Origin: Bacteroidales bacterium
GTDB taxonomy: Bacteria; Bacteroidota; Bacteroidia; Bacteroidales; UBA932
Direction: 5' to 3'
NCBI GenBank assembly: GCA_017961015.1
Contig: JAGCYC010000026.1
Location: 1 to 39,037 of the forward strand
DNA length: 39,037 nucleotides
A model generated the notes under the pieces. The model ran no database searches. It was not told where the DNA came from and saw only the letters and a program-made list of their open reading frames with translations. A program made the position numbers and the translations under genes. This document shows, in pieces, positions 17,853 through 25,536 of this stretch. Each line of letters begins with the position of its first letter. The stretch's first letter is position 1.

Positions 17853-18671
17853 ATGATTAACGAGACATTCAGTTTTCCGCGTTTCCGGAACTATTTTGTA
17901 TATGACCTCAAGCAACTGTGGCGCAACAACGGCCGTGCTGTCATCGTACTTGGTGGCCTGAGCCTTCTGAGCTACCTGCTCTGGGTTACCTGCGCCCTTA
18001 TCTTCACTCACGGCTGGCAGGCACCCACCCTGGCCGCCCGTGGAACTATCTTCTATATCGGCGCCCTTATCCTCGTGCTCTATAACACCCGCAGCTACGG
18101 CTACCTTACGGAGAAGAAGGCCGGCAGCGCCTGGCTGATGGTCCCTGCATCGGCCCTTGAGAAGTTCATCTCCATGATGATTATAACGGTGTTTGTCTTC
18201 CCCCTGGCCTATGTGGCTTCCTATATGCTCATCGACGGAGTTATCTGCCTGATTGACAGCACTGCGGGCCAGGCCCTCATAGGCGGTATCGGCCCTCTTA
18301 CCCAGATGATCAGCGAAGGGCTCGAGCGTGCCGGCGAACAGGGACTCAGCTTCAACCTTTCTGCCCTGGCTTTCCCTGTACTGCTGCAGTTCATATCCAA
18401 TCTGCTGTACTTCCTGCTTTGCGGCATCTGCTTCAAAAAGTGGAAGCTTATCGGGGCCTTCGGCATACTGGTGGGAGTGGAGATAGTGATTACCGCCGTC
18501 CTTTCCATCATTACCCTGGGCAATGTGGAGTGGTTCAACAATCTGAACGACGTCGCCTCACTGGAGAGCTTTATGAACGCAGCTATGACTGTGGCCGGTT
18601 TCATAAATGCCGCTCTGGTACTGGGCCTTGGCTGGGGAATATATCACAGGATCAAGACTTTAAAGCATTAA
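17853..18671 (+). CDS. ABC transporter permease
   Basis: Integral membrane partner of the preceding ATPase, 272 residues. About six hydrophobic segments are visible: near residues 30-52, 64-80, 105-128, 168-192, 197-222 and 245-265. Segments 3 and 4 are joined by a longer polar loop with little similarity to known families. It has no signal peptide and no substrate-binding partner gene in the operon, which fits an exporter of the ABC-2 type rather than an importer. Three bases separate it from the GntR gene. Family assignment rests on context and topology, so the substrate is left open. Confidence 0.85.
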   Translation: MINETFSFPRFRNYFVYDLKQLWRNNGRAVIVLGGLSLLSYLLWVTCALIFTHGWQAPTLAARGTIFYIGALILVLYNTRSYGYLTEKKAGSAWLMVPASALEKFISMMIITVFVFPLAYVASYMLIDGVICLIDSTAGQALIGGIGPLTQMISEGLERAGEQGLSFNLSALAFPVLLQFISNLLYFLLCGICFKKWKLIGAFGILVGVEIVITAVLSIITLGNVEWFNNLNDVASLESFMNAAMTVAGFINAALVLGLGWGIYHRIKTLKH

Positions 18672-18674
18672 ACT

Positions 18675-19013
18675 ATGGACTTTAACGCAGACAGACCAAT
18701 CTTCCTTCAGATTGCCCTTTCGATATGCGACCGCATACTCTCGGGCGAGCTCAAGGGGGAGGACCGTATCCCTTCGGTAAGGGAGTACGGGGCCGATATA
18801 GGCGTGAATCCCAATACTATGATGCGCGCCTATGAGAAACTCACGGCCGATGGAATTATCTACAACCGCCGGGGCATAGGTTACTTCGTATCGGCCGATG
18901 CCAGGGAACAGATCCTGAGCGCCCAGCGCCGGGAGTTCCTCCAGAAGGATGTCCCCGCCATCAAACAGCGCCTGGCCTTGCTTGGCCTAAGTTCCGAAGT
19001 ATTTAACGATTAG
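18675..19013 (+). CDS. GntR family transcriptional regulator, YtrA subgroup
   Basis: A 112-residue regulator consisting of a winged helix-turn-helix domain (residues about 1-75: PIFLQIALSICDRILSGEL, RIPSVREYGADIGVNPNTMMRAYEKL, IIYNRRGIGYFV) and a short helical tail of about 35 residues for dimerisation. There is no large effector-binding domain, which is the mark of the YtrA subgroup. These proteins usually repress their own operon, which encodes an ABC transporter. The palindrome at 16981-17017 over the operon promoter is the likely binding site. It is the third gene of four; the lipoprotein gene follows after six bases. Confidence 0.92.
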   Translation: MDFNADRPIFLQIALSICDRILSGELKGEDRIPSVREYGADIGVNPNTMMRAYEKLTADGIIYNRRGIGYFVSADAREQILSAQRREFLQKDVPAIKQRLALLGLSSEVFND

Positions 19014-19019
19014 AATAAT

Positions 19020-19712
19020 ATGAAAAAGTTATTTATAGTAATGGCAGTGGCCGCAGCGGCAGTATCCTGCAAATTCGTAAGCATAAATCCCAGTATGTTC
19101 AACAAAGAAGGAATAAGCTGCAAGGGACCCGTGGAGACCCGCGTAATGGAAGGTCTGGAAGGCTTCACCGCCATCCAGGTGAACGGACAGGCCGATATTG
19201 AATTCACCCAGAGCAGCGCTTTCTCGGTCTCAGTAAAGGCCAATAACGAAGTGTTCGATTATCTCGATTACGTGGTGGAGGACGGCGTACTTGTCCTTCA
19301 GACCAAGGACAAGGCCAAGATCTGGGCCGAAGAATTCGACATCTATATCCGGGCTCCCAAGCTTGAAAAGATAGAAGTGAAGGGCGCCTCCGATATGGAA
19401 ATCAACGGCGGATACATCTCCGATTCCCCTATGTCCATAGTGGTAGACGGTGCCGGTGACTTCTCCTTCGAAGGCATTCAGGTACCCGCCCTGGGCATCG
19501 AGGTAAACGGTGCCGCCGATATCGAGGCCGATGGCATCAGCGTGGGCGAGCTCAGCGTAAGCATCAACGGCGCCGGTGACGTGGACGTGAGCGGCAAGGC
19601 CGATAAGGCCAGCTTCAGCGTCCAGGGTGCAGGCGACATTGACGCCCGCGGCCTGGTGTGCGAATCCATCCAGACTTCCAAGGCCGGAATCGCTTCCATC
19701 AAGCTCCCTTAG
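19020..19712 (+). CDS. DUF2807 (GIN domain) lipoprotein
   Basis: Exported lipoprotein of 230 residues. The N-terminal signal peptide ends in a lipobox, AAVSC, with the lipidated Cys at residue 17. The body is a DUF2807 putative auto-transporter-adhesin head (GIN) domain: repeated short beta strands such as VEVKGASDMEINGG, VDGAGDFSFEG, VNGAADIEADG, INGAGDVDVSG and VQGAGDIDARG form a right-handed beta-helix-like ladder. Similar proteins sit in ABC/GntR operons of other Bacteroidetes, and their function is unknown. The operon ends at the hairpin at 19730-19767. Confidence 0.9.
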   Translation: MKKLFIVMAVAAAAVSCKFVSINPSMFNKEGISCKGPVETRVMEGLEGFTAIQVNGQADIEFTQSSAFSVSVKANNEVFDYLDYVVEDGVLVLQTKDKAKIWAEEFDIYIRAPKLEKIEVKGASDMEINGGYISDSPMSIVVDGAGDFSFEGIQVPALGIEVNGAADIEADGISVGELSVSINGAGDVDVSGKADKASFSVQGAGDIDARGLVCESIQTSKAGIASIKLP

Positions 19713-19729
19713 GGCTTGGCGCATAAAAG

Positions 19730-19767
19730 AACCGGAGGAAAGACCTGGATCTTCCCTCCGGTTTTTT
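19730..19767 (+). terminator. Rho-independent terminator between convergent genes
   Basis: A 14-bp stem (19730-19743 with 19750-19763, one mismatch), loop CCTGGA, then T residues. It ends the ABC/GntR operon. On the reverse strand the stem is followed by CTTTTATG, so it may also serve the convergent gene whose stop codon is 16 bases away. Confidence 0.85.
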
Positions 19768-19782
19768 GTATCCGATAACTAA

Positions 19783-20757
19783 TTACCAGCCAAGTACATA
19801 GGCGAAGATAAGCGGGGCTACGATGGTAGCGTCGCTTTCCACGATGAACTTGGGTGTATCGGGAGCAAGCTTGCCCCAGGTGATCTTCTCGTTGGGAACG
19901 GCACCGGAATAGGAACCGTAGGAGGTGGTGGAATCGGAGATCTGGCAGAAATAGGCCCAGAGGGGAGTGCCGGTCCAGCCCAGGTCCTGCTCCATCATAG
20001 GAACGCAGCAGATGGGGAAGTCACCGGCGGTACCGCCGCCGATCTGGAAGAAGCCTACTCCGGCTCCCTGGCTGTTCTTCTTGTACCAGTCCACGAGGAA
20101 CATCATCACTTCCACGCCCTGGATTACCATATGGGGATCGTACTCGCCGCGGATTACGTGGGCGGTGAAGATATTGCCGGTGGTGCAGTCTTCCCAGGCG
20201 GGGCAGATGATGGGAATGTTCTTCTCGCAGGCTGCCACTACCCAGCTGTCCTTGGGGTCGATCTCATAATACTGCTCCAGGACACCGCTGCGGATCATCT
20301 GGTAGATGAACTCGTAGGGGAGGTAGCGCTTGCCTTCAGCCTTTGCTTTGTCCCAGACCTCCACGAGGTGCTTTTCCAGACGGCGGAAAGCCTCTTCCTC
20401 GGGGATGCAGGTGTCGGTTACGCGGTTATAGTGGTTGTCCAGAAGTTCCTGTTCCTGCTTGGGGGTGAGGTCGCGGTAACCGGGAACACGGTAATAGTGG
20501 CTGTGGGCCACCAGGTTCATAATGTCCTCTTCCAGGTTGTTGGCGCTGCAGCAGACGAAGGCTATCTTGTCCTGGCGTATCATTTCTGCCAGGGAGAGGC
20601 CCAGTTCGGCGGTTGACATAGCACCGGCCATAGCGAGGAACATCTTTCCGCCCTTGTTCAGGAGGTCTTCATAGGCCTTGGCGGCATCGATCAGAGCTGC
20701 CGAGTTGAAGTGGCGGTAATGGTGGGTAATGAATTTAGAAACAGGTCCTTTTTCCAT
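19783..20757 (-). CDS. Deoxyhypusine synthase-like protein
   Basis: A 324-residue member of the deoxyhypusine synthase (DHS) fold family. The sequence around the family's catalytic lysine is kept (NEKITWGKL, K296), as are SANNLEEDI (residues 71-79), where DHS has its NAD-contacting TAGGVEED, and GGGTAGDFP (240-248). Bacteria lack eIF5A, so protein hypusination is not expected; bacterial relatives have been linked to polyamine-type reactions, and I cannot say which one applies here. The ATG at 20757 is chosen; an upstream ATG at 20796 would add a lysine-rich, unconserved start and lies between the promoter and the preferred start codon. The gene stands alone, divergent from the polyene-like operon. 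Confidence 0.88.
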   Translation of the reverse strand: MEKGPVSKFITHHYRHFNSAALIDAAKAYEDLLNKGGKMFLAMAGAMSTAELGLSLAEMIRQDKIAFVCCSANNLEEDIMNLVAHSHYYRVPGYRDLTPKQEQELLDNHYNRVTDTCIPEEEAFRRLEKHLVEVWDKAKAEGKRYLPYEFIYQMIRSGVLEQYYEIDPKDSWVVAACEKNIPIICPAWEDCTTGNIFTAHVIRGEYDPHMVIQGVEVMMFLVDWYKKNSQGAGVGFFQIGGGTAGDFPICCVPMMEQDLGWTGTPLWAYFCQISDSTTSYGSYSGAVPNEKITWGKLAPDTPKFIVESDATIVAPLIFAYVLGW

Positions 20758-20797
20758 TTTCTTATAGTTTTTGTTTTTAAGTGTCAATTTTATCACG

Positions 20798-20805
20798 CAA
20801 AATTA
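20798..20805 (-). promoter_or_regulatory. -7 promoter box for the deoxyhypusine synthase-like gene
   Basis: Reverse-strand TAATTTTG matches TAnnTTTG. A reverse-strand TTTG lies 24 bp upstream (20830-20833), slightly longer than the usual spacing. The start codon is 40 bases downstream. Confidence 0.5.
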
Positions 20806-20866
20806 AGCATAAATTGAGGAAAAAGGAAACAAATCGGCCTCATTTTATAAATCCCCAAAGAATTGC

Positions 20867-20874
20867 TATCTTTG
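20867..20874 (+). promoter_or_regulatory. -7 promoter box for the polyene-like operon
   Basis: TATCTTTG matches TAnnTTTG exactly, 25 bases before the methyltransferase ATG. No -33 TTTG is visible at the standard distance. It is the only promoter seen for the whole 20900-29164 run. The remaining bases of the 142-base intergenic region (20758-20899) are AT-rich and show nothing else. Confidence 0.55.
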
Positions 20875-20899
20875 TAAGATTAAACACTAAGCCAAAGAA

Positions 20900-21991
20900 A
20901 TGCACCTGTTTCCGTCGTTAGAGAAAGTATATACCAAGGACAGGCTGAGCGCACGTGACGCCCAGCGTATGGCCGAATTCAGCGCCTTCGGTCCCATCGT
21001 GTTCCAGGCCAGCCGTCTTATGGTAAAATTCGGGATTCTGGAACGCCTCCGTGACAAGGAGATGACCGTGGAAGAAGTGGCCTCCGAGGCCGGTCTTTCC
21101 CTCTATGCAGCCAAAGTTCTTATGGAGGCGGGCCTTTCCGTAGGTACGGTGCTCATCAACCCCGAAACCGACCGCTATTCCCTGTCCAAGGTGGGCTGGT
21201 TCCTAATCAACGATCCTGCCACGCGGGTGAATATGGACTTCAACCACGACGTGAACTACGAGGGCTTCTTCCATCTGGAGGAGTCCCTGAAGGAGGGCCG
21301 CCCCGCCGGTCTGCCCCATTTCGGGAACTGGCCCACGCTCTATGAGGGCCTTTCCTCGCTGCCTGAGCAGGTGAAGAAGAGCTGGTTCGGTTTCGATCAT
21401 TTCTACTCCGACAATTCCTTCGACGAGGCCCTGCCGATAATCTTCTCGCAGGATGTCAGAAGGATTATGGATGTGGGAGGCAATACCGGACGCTTCGCCC
21501 AGCGCTGCGTAGCCTACGATCCTGAGGTGAAAGTGACCATAGTGGACCTTCCCCAGCAGCTGGAGATGATGCGCAAGGCCACGGAGGGAACGCCCGGTGC
21601 CGACCGTATCGAAGGCTATCCTATGAATATGCTGGACAGCAGCCTGGATTTCCCGGAAATCGGGGCCGATGTGATCTGGATGAGCCAGTTCCTGGACTGC
21701 TTCTCGGAGCCTCAGATCCTGAGCATCCTTACAAGGGCGGCCAAGGTTGCCGGTCCGTCAACAAGGCTTTGCATAATGGAGACTTTCTGGGACCGCCAGC
21801 GCTACGAACCCGCATCGTTCTGCCTCACTATGACCAGCCTGTATTTCACGGTGATGGCCAACGGCAATTCCAAGATGTACCATTCCGACGATATGGCCGC
21901 CCTGGTGCGCAAAGCCGGCTTCGAGGTGGATGAAATACACGACGGGCTTGGTCAGGGACACAGCATAATGGTTTGTAAATTAGCAAAATAG
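20900..21991 (+). CDS. SAM-dependent O-methyltransferase-like protein
   Basis: A 363-residue class I methyltransferase in the pattern of plant-type and polyketide O-methyltransferases. The N-terminal helical dimerisation/winged-helix part (about 25-105) reads FGILERLRDKEMTVEEVASEAGLS. The SAM-binding domain begins with motif I DVGGNTG (191-197), followed by IVDLPQQLEMM with the acidic ribose-binding residue. MSQFLDCFSEPQILSIL and RAAKVAGPSTRLCIMETFWDR follow the usual order. It opens the operon and ends eight bases before the first ACP gene. Methyltransferases occupy this place in many Bacteroidetes aryl-polyene clusters; the acceptor here is inferred only from that context. Confidence 0.88.
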   Translation: MHLFPSLEKVYTKDRLSARDAQRMAEFSAFGPIVFQASRLMVKFGILERLRDKEMTVEEVASEAGLSLYAAKVLMEAGLSVGTVLINPETDRYSLSKVGWFLINDPATRVNMDFNHDVNYEGFFHLEESLKEGRPAGLPHFGNWPTLYEGLSSLPEQVKKSWFGFDHFYSDNSFDEALPIIFSQDVRRIMDVGGNTGRFAQRCVAYDPEVKVTIVDLPQQLEMMRKATEGTPGADRIEGYPMNMLDSSLDFPEIGADVIWMSQFLDCFSEPQILSILTRAAKVAGPSTRLCIMETFWDRQRYEPASFCLTMTSLYFTVMANGNSKMYHSDDMAALVRKAGFEVDEIHDGLGQGHSIMVCKLAK

Positions 21992-21999
21992 TATAAGAT

Positions 22000-22242
22000 A
22001 TGACTTTGGAACAGATTCAGGAGAAGGTAAATGCCTTCCTTGTGGACGAATTGGAAATAGATGAGGAGAAAATCACCGACGGCGCACGTCTGAAGGAAGA
22101 CCTCGGGATAGATTCCCTGGAGGTCGTGGACGTGGTGGTGCTGGTGGACCAGGAGTTTGGCTTCAAGATGAAGCCGGAGGACTTCAAGGGTCTCCCTACC
22201 TATGGCGATTTCTGCCGTTTCATCGAATCCAGGCTTGGCTGA
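22000..22242 (+). CDS. Acyl carrier protein (first copy)
   Basis: An 80-residue carrier protein. The phosphopantetheine site is S39 in the motif GIDSLEVVD, preceded by ITDGARLKEDL. The four-helix spacing is normal. Because it lies between a methyltransferase and an acyltransferase gene in a polyene-like operon, it probably carries pathway intermediates rather than the main fatty acid chain. A second, distinct ACP is encoded at 25276 in the same operon. It overlaps the acyltransferase reading frame. Confidence 0.93.
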   Translation: MTLEQIQEKVNAFLVDELEIDEEKITDGARLKEDLGIDSLEVVDVVVLVDQEFGFKMKPEDFKGLPTYGDFCRFIESRLG

Positions 22243-23122
22243 GAAGTCAAATAGCAGGCTCTGGCGCGGAAGCACCGACGGGACGCCCTGGATGCACAGG
22301 GCGCTCATCGGCCTTTTCCGTTTCGTGCCCCTGAGGCTTATGTATGTGGTTATGGCCACCGCCATTCCCGTATATGTGGTGGTCGATTCCAGGGGACGCA
22401 GGGCTTCGTACAACTTCTTCCGCCACCGCATAGGCTACGGCCGCCTGCGCAGTGCCCTTCACGTGCTGAAGAATATGTACTGTATGGGACAGGTGGTTAT
22501 GGACCGCTTCGCCTCCTATGCCGGACGCTGCTTCGGTATGCAGGGACCGGGAATTGAACTCTACGACAAGCTCAGCCGCGGGGCCGAGGGTTTCCTGCTG
22601 TGCAGCTCGCACCTTGGAAACTTCGAGCTGGCCGGCTATCTCCTGAGGCCCAGAAAGCCGATGAAAGTGCTTGTCTATGAGGGAGAAACGGCTACGGTGA
22701 TGCAGAACCGGGCCCGGCTCTTCGGAGAGGGCAACGTGACTATGGTGCCGGTGAGGGAAGACCTTTCGCACATCTTCATCCTGAACAGCGCCCTCAGCGA
22801 CGGGGAGATTGTCTCCGTCCCTTCAGACAGGGTTTACGGATCGGCCAAAGTGGTGAAGGCAAGGTTCTTCGGCCAGGAGGCTTCCTTCCCTTCAGGCGCC
22901 TTTACGATGGCCCTTCAGAGGGGGGTGCCCGTGGTGAGCTGCTTCGTTATGAAGGTATCGGCCAGGGAGTACCGCGTGCTGATGGACCGCCTCCCCATTC
23001 CCGAAGAGGGAAGCCGGAACGACAGGCTTCAGGCCCTGGCACAGTCCTTTGCCGATTCGTTGGAAAAAGTGGCCAGGGAATACCCCGACCAGTGGTATAA
23101 TTTCTACGATTTCTGGGCGTGA
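22202..23122 (+). CDS. LpxL/HtrB-like lysophospholipid acyltransferase
   Basis: Membrane-associated acyltransferase of the lipid A secondary acyltransferase superfamily, up to 306 residues. The catalytic HX4E motif is SSHLGNFELAG (H137, E142). A hydrophobic segment at about 41-62 probably anchors it. The ATG at 22202 overlaps the ACP gene by 41 bases; a TTG at 22235, overlapping by eight bases and giving MAEKSNSRLWRGSTDGTPW, is a plausible alternative. In aryl-polyene clusters this enzyme is thought to attach the ACP-bound chain to a lipid acceptor; the same role is inferred here. Its stop overlaps the GTG start of the next gene. Confidence 0.87.
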   Translation: MAISAVSSNPGLAEKSNSRLWRGSTDGTPWMHRALIGLFRFVPLRLMYVVMATAIPVYVVVDSRGRRASYNFFRHRIGYGRLRSALHVLKNMYCMGQVVMDRFASYAGRCFGMQGPGIELYDKLSRGAEGFLLCSSHLGNFELAGYLLRPRKPMKVLVYEGETATVMQNRARLFGEGNVTMVPVREDLSHIFILNSALSDGEIVSVPSDRVYGSAKVVKARFFGQEASFPSGAFTMALQRGVPVVSCFVMKVSAREYRVLMDRLPIPEEGSRNDRLQALAQSFADSLEKVAREYPDQWYNFYDFWA

Positions 23123-23547
23123 CGGATCTTACTCATATAGATATGGGAACCATCCTGCTGCAACAGCGGCCTTTCCGCTTTGTGGATACGCTGGAAAGCT
23201 GGGATCCTAAGACCACCGTGACCGGATTCAGCATCGAACCCGACGTGCTCCTGCTGGAAAACGGGCTCCTTTCCGAGGCCGGGCTGCTGGAGCATATGGC
23301 TCAGTCCTGCGCCGCCCGCATCGGCTACGAGACGGTATATATTAAGCACGAGCCGGTGAAGATAGGCTTTATAGGCCAGGTGAAAGACTACAAGATAGCC
23401 AGGCTGCCCAGGGTGGGGGAAAGGCTCCGCACTACGGTGGAACTGGTTTCCGACGTGTTCGGAATAAGCCTCTGCGACGTGAGCGTACGCTCCGGAGATC
23501 AGTTCATAGCAAAGGCAAGCTTAAAGACGGCGATTAAGAGTGATTAA
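23119..23547 (+). CDS. Hotdog-fold 3-hydroxyacyl-ACP dehydratase-like protein
   Basis: A 142-residue FabZ/ApeP-type hotdog protein. The core helix GLLEHMAQSCAA (about 56-67) keeps the catalytic-site Glu, and IGFIGQVKDYKI and GERLRTTVELV follow in the family order. The position that is His in FabZ (PHRYPFLLVD) appears as Gln in LQQRPFRFVDTL. This form recurs in Bacteroidetes clusters, so it is probably a subfamily trait rather than decay, but whether it dehydrates or performs another thioester step is uncertain. The GTG start overlaps the acyltransferase stop by four bases, and the end overlaps the ketosynthase start by eight. Confidence 0.85.
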   Translation: MTDLTHIDMGTILLQQRPFRFVDTLESWDPKTTVTGFSIEPDVLLLENGLLSEAGLLEHMAQSCAARIGYETVYIKHEPVKIGFIGQVKDYKIARLPRVGERLRTTVELVSDVFGISLCDVSVRSGDQFIAKASLKTAIKSD

Positions 23548-24607
23548 GACAAATATCATAGGCTGCGGCGTGGTAACACCGCTTGGGAACACCCCCGGGG
23601 ACGTTTTTGGCGCCCTCCAGGCTGGCCGTACGGCGGTAAGGGAGCATCCTGCAGGGACGCTCGGCCTTAAGGAGCCCTTCTGCGCATCCCTTTTCGAGGG
23701 GCCCAGGGAGGATCTGTTCTGCCGCATAGCCGTGGAGGCGGGGGAGAAGGCCCTTGCCGAAGCCGGAGGCCTGACTCCCGGGACAGCCCTGGTGCTGTGT
23801 TCGGTGAAGGGTGAGATCGGCTCCCTCAGGGAAGGCGAGGATGTGTCGCTGGCGGCAGCGGCCCGAAAAATAGCGGAAAGGCTTGGAATCCAGGGGATGC
23901 CGGTGGTGGTGTCGGATGCCTGTATTTCGGGGCTTTCCGGCATAGTACAGGCCCGGCGTATGCTTCTGGCCGGGCTCTGGGACAGGGTGCTGGTGATAGG
24001 CGCCGAGGTCCAGTCCCGCTTCATCGTGGCCGGATTCAACTCGCTCAAAGCCCTTTCGGAGCAGCCCTGCAGGCCCTTCGACGCCTCCCGTTCCGGCCTT
24101 AATCCCGGCGAGGCGGCAGCCGCCCTGGTGCTTTCCCTCGAGGACAGCCCCTGGGAAGTGGTGCACGGGGCCATCCGTAACGATGCAAACCACATTTCCG
24201 GTCCTTCGAGGACGGCCGAGGGCTCGTTCAACGCCCTCTCGGCAGTGCTTCCCTATATGCAGGGGCGGCCGGCTTTTGTGGGCGTACACGGTACCGGAAC
24301 CCTTTACAACGACCAGATGGAGGCCATCGCTCTGGAGCGTGCAGGCCTCCTGGATATCCCTGTGAGTGCCCTGAAAGGCTATTTCGGCCATACGATGGGA
24401 GCTGCGGGAATACTTGAGACCATAATCGGGATGCAGTCCCTTCTGCAGGGACGGATCCCTGGCAACCGCGGCTTCGCCAAGGCAGGCACCGAGCCTTCGG
24501 TGAATATATCGGCCCAGGCGATGGAGTGCAGCGGAAACGAATTCCTGAAACTGCTGTCGGGTTTCGGCGGCATCAACGGAGCCCTGCTCATAAGACACTG
24601 CGTATGA
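23540..24607 (+). CDS. Beta-ketoacyl-ACP synthase (first copy)
   Basis: Condensing enzyme of 355 residues, FabF-like. The catalytic triad is complete: Cys128 in SDACISGLSG, His250 in VHGTGTLYND and His284 in LKGYFGHTMGAAG, with K279 in the same motif. The C-terminal GFGGINGALLI is the usual glycine-rich loop. It is shorter than FabF (about 410) because several surface loops are reduced, giving a compact form. The start is a GTG that overlaps the preceding gene. The pair with the second ketosynthase at 25537 suggests separate roles in chain extension. Confidence 0.9.
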   Translation: MIKTNIIGCGVVTPLGNTPGDVFGALQAGRTAVREHPAGTLGLKEPFCASLFEGPREDLFCRIAVEAGEKALAEAGGLTPGTALVLCSVKGEIGSLREGEDVSLAAAARKIAERLGIQGMPVVVSDACISGLSGIVQARRMLLAGLWDRVLVIGAEVQSRFIVAGFNSLKALSEQPCRPFDASRSGLNPGEAAAALVLSLEDSPWEVVHGAIRNDANHISGPSRTAEGSFNALSAVLPYMQGRPAFVGVHGTGTLYNDQMEAIALERAGLLDIPVSALKGYFGHTMGAAGILETIIGMQSLLQGRIPGNRGFAKAGTEPSVNISAQAMECSGNEFLKLLSGFGGINGALLIRHCV

Positions 24608-25263
24608 AGACGGTAGCTATAGAAAAGGGAACTTCGCTTACGGAACTGTACCGTAGCCTTGGGGGCGATTACCCCAAGTTCTTCAAGATGGACATCCAGT
24701 GCAAGCTTGGCTATCTGCTGGTAGAAAAGCTGCTGCAGGATGCTCCGGACCGTTTCGTGCCCCGTAAGGACGTGGCCGTACTGGTGTTCAGCCGCAGCGG
24801 TTCCCTTGCCGATGACAAGGCCTTCGCCGCAACCCTGGACACTTTCCCTTCGCCCGCCCACTTCGTATATACCCTTCCCAACACGGTTTGCGGCGAGATT
24901 GCCATAAGGAACCGTTTTATGGGTGAGACCCGTTCCTACGTGCTGGACAGCTTCGACCCTGAAATCCTCGGTGAGCTGGTGCTTGAAGCCTTCCTTGACG
25001 AGGAAAGCTCCAGCGTCATCGCCATCTGGGCCGATGCCCCCTCGGAAGAGGAATGGGAGGCCCGCGCCTGGCTGTTCACGGCTCAGGACCTGATGCCCGC
25101 CCACCACTGCTGCCATCACGGCGAGGGAGGCTGCCATCACGGCGAAGGCCACCACGAGGGCGGCTGCTGCCACGGGGAAGGGCACGGCGAGGGCAGCTGC
25201 TGCCACGGTGAAGGGCACGGCGAGGGACAGCACGAAGGCTGCTGCCATCACAAAGGAGAATAA
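24604..25263 (+). CDS. Truncated ketosynthase-like protein with His/Cys/Gly-rich tail
   Basis: A 219-residue protein in two parts. Residues 1-165 resemble the N-terminal part of a ketosynthase chain-length-factor domain (PF13723-like): SPAHFVYTLPNTVCGEIAI (83-101) and the region around it match the same segment of the gene at 26684, but there is no active-site Cys-His-His triad. Residues 167-219 are a low-complexity tail with 15 His, 9 Cys, 17 Gly and 9 Glu among 53 residues, built of units such as CCHGEGHGEG. This composition suggests metal binding, for example of Zn, Ni or Cu. The reading frame is uninterrupted, with ATGA overlap upstream and 12 bases to the ACP gene downstream. Its function is unknown; an inactive partner of the adjacent ketosynthases is the working idea. 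Confidence 0.82.
   Translation: MKTVAIEKGTSLTELYRSLGGDYPKFFKMDIQCKLGYLLVEKLLQDAPDRFVPRKDVAVLVFSRSGSLADDKAFAATLDTFPSPAHFVYTLPNTVCGEIAIRNRFMGETRSYVLDSFDPEILGELVLEAFLDEESSSVIAIWADAPSEEEWEARAWLFTAQDLMPAHHCCHHGEGGCHHGEGHHEGGCCHGEGHGEGSCCHGEGHGEGQHEGCCHHKGE
25162..25227 (+). repeat. Two tandem 33-bp units in the His/Cys tail
   Basis: Units 25162-25194 and 25195-25227 differ at only a few bases and encode [GS]CCHGEGHGEG twice. Less regular HHGEGGC-type copies run from 25102 to about 25260. Slippage or unequal recombination here would change the tail length in steps of 11 residues without a frameshift. Confidence 0.85.
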
Positions 25264-25275
25264 AGTACATACAAT

Positions 25276-25536
25276 ATGGAAGAACTTATCAAAGAACTGA
25301 AAATCAAACTCATTGAGTCCCTGAATCTGGAAGAGATGACCCCTGAGGACATCGATGTGAACGCTCCCCTTTTCGGGGACGAGGGCCTGGGCCTTGATTC
25401 CATCGACGTGCTGGAACTGATAGTCCTGCTCGAAAAAGACTACGGTATCCGCCTCGCCAACCCGGCAGAGGGAAAGGCCGTCTTTGCCAGCATTGCCGTG
25501 ATGGCCGATTACGTAGCAAAGCACCGTACAAAGTAA
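25276..25536 (+). CDS. Acyl carrier protein (second copy)
   Basis: An 86-residue carrier protein. The attachment serine is S42 in LGLDSIDVLEL, preceded by FGDEG. The DSID and LGLDS forms resemble ACPs of aryl-polyene and other secondary pathways more than the housekeeping AcpP. It differs clearly from the first ACP of the operon (GIDSLEVVD), so the two may serve different steps. Its stop codon is directly followed by the GTG of the second ketosynthase. Confidence 0.92.
   Translation: MEELIKELKIKLIESLNLEEMTPEDIDVNAPLFGDEGLGLDSIDVLELIVLLEKDYGIRLANPAEGKAVFASIAVMADYVAKHRTK

Noticed and set aside
25102-25260. A possible CRISPR-like or regulatory tandem repeat
   Set aside because: The units are in frame, coding, contiguous and without spacers; they encode the His/Cys tail.
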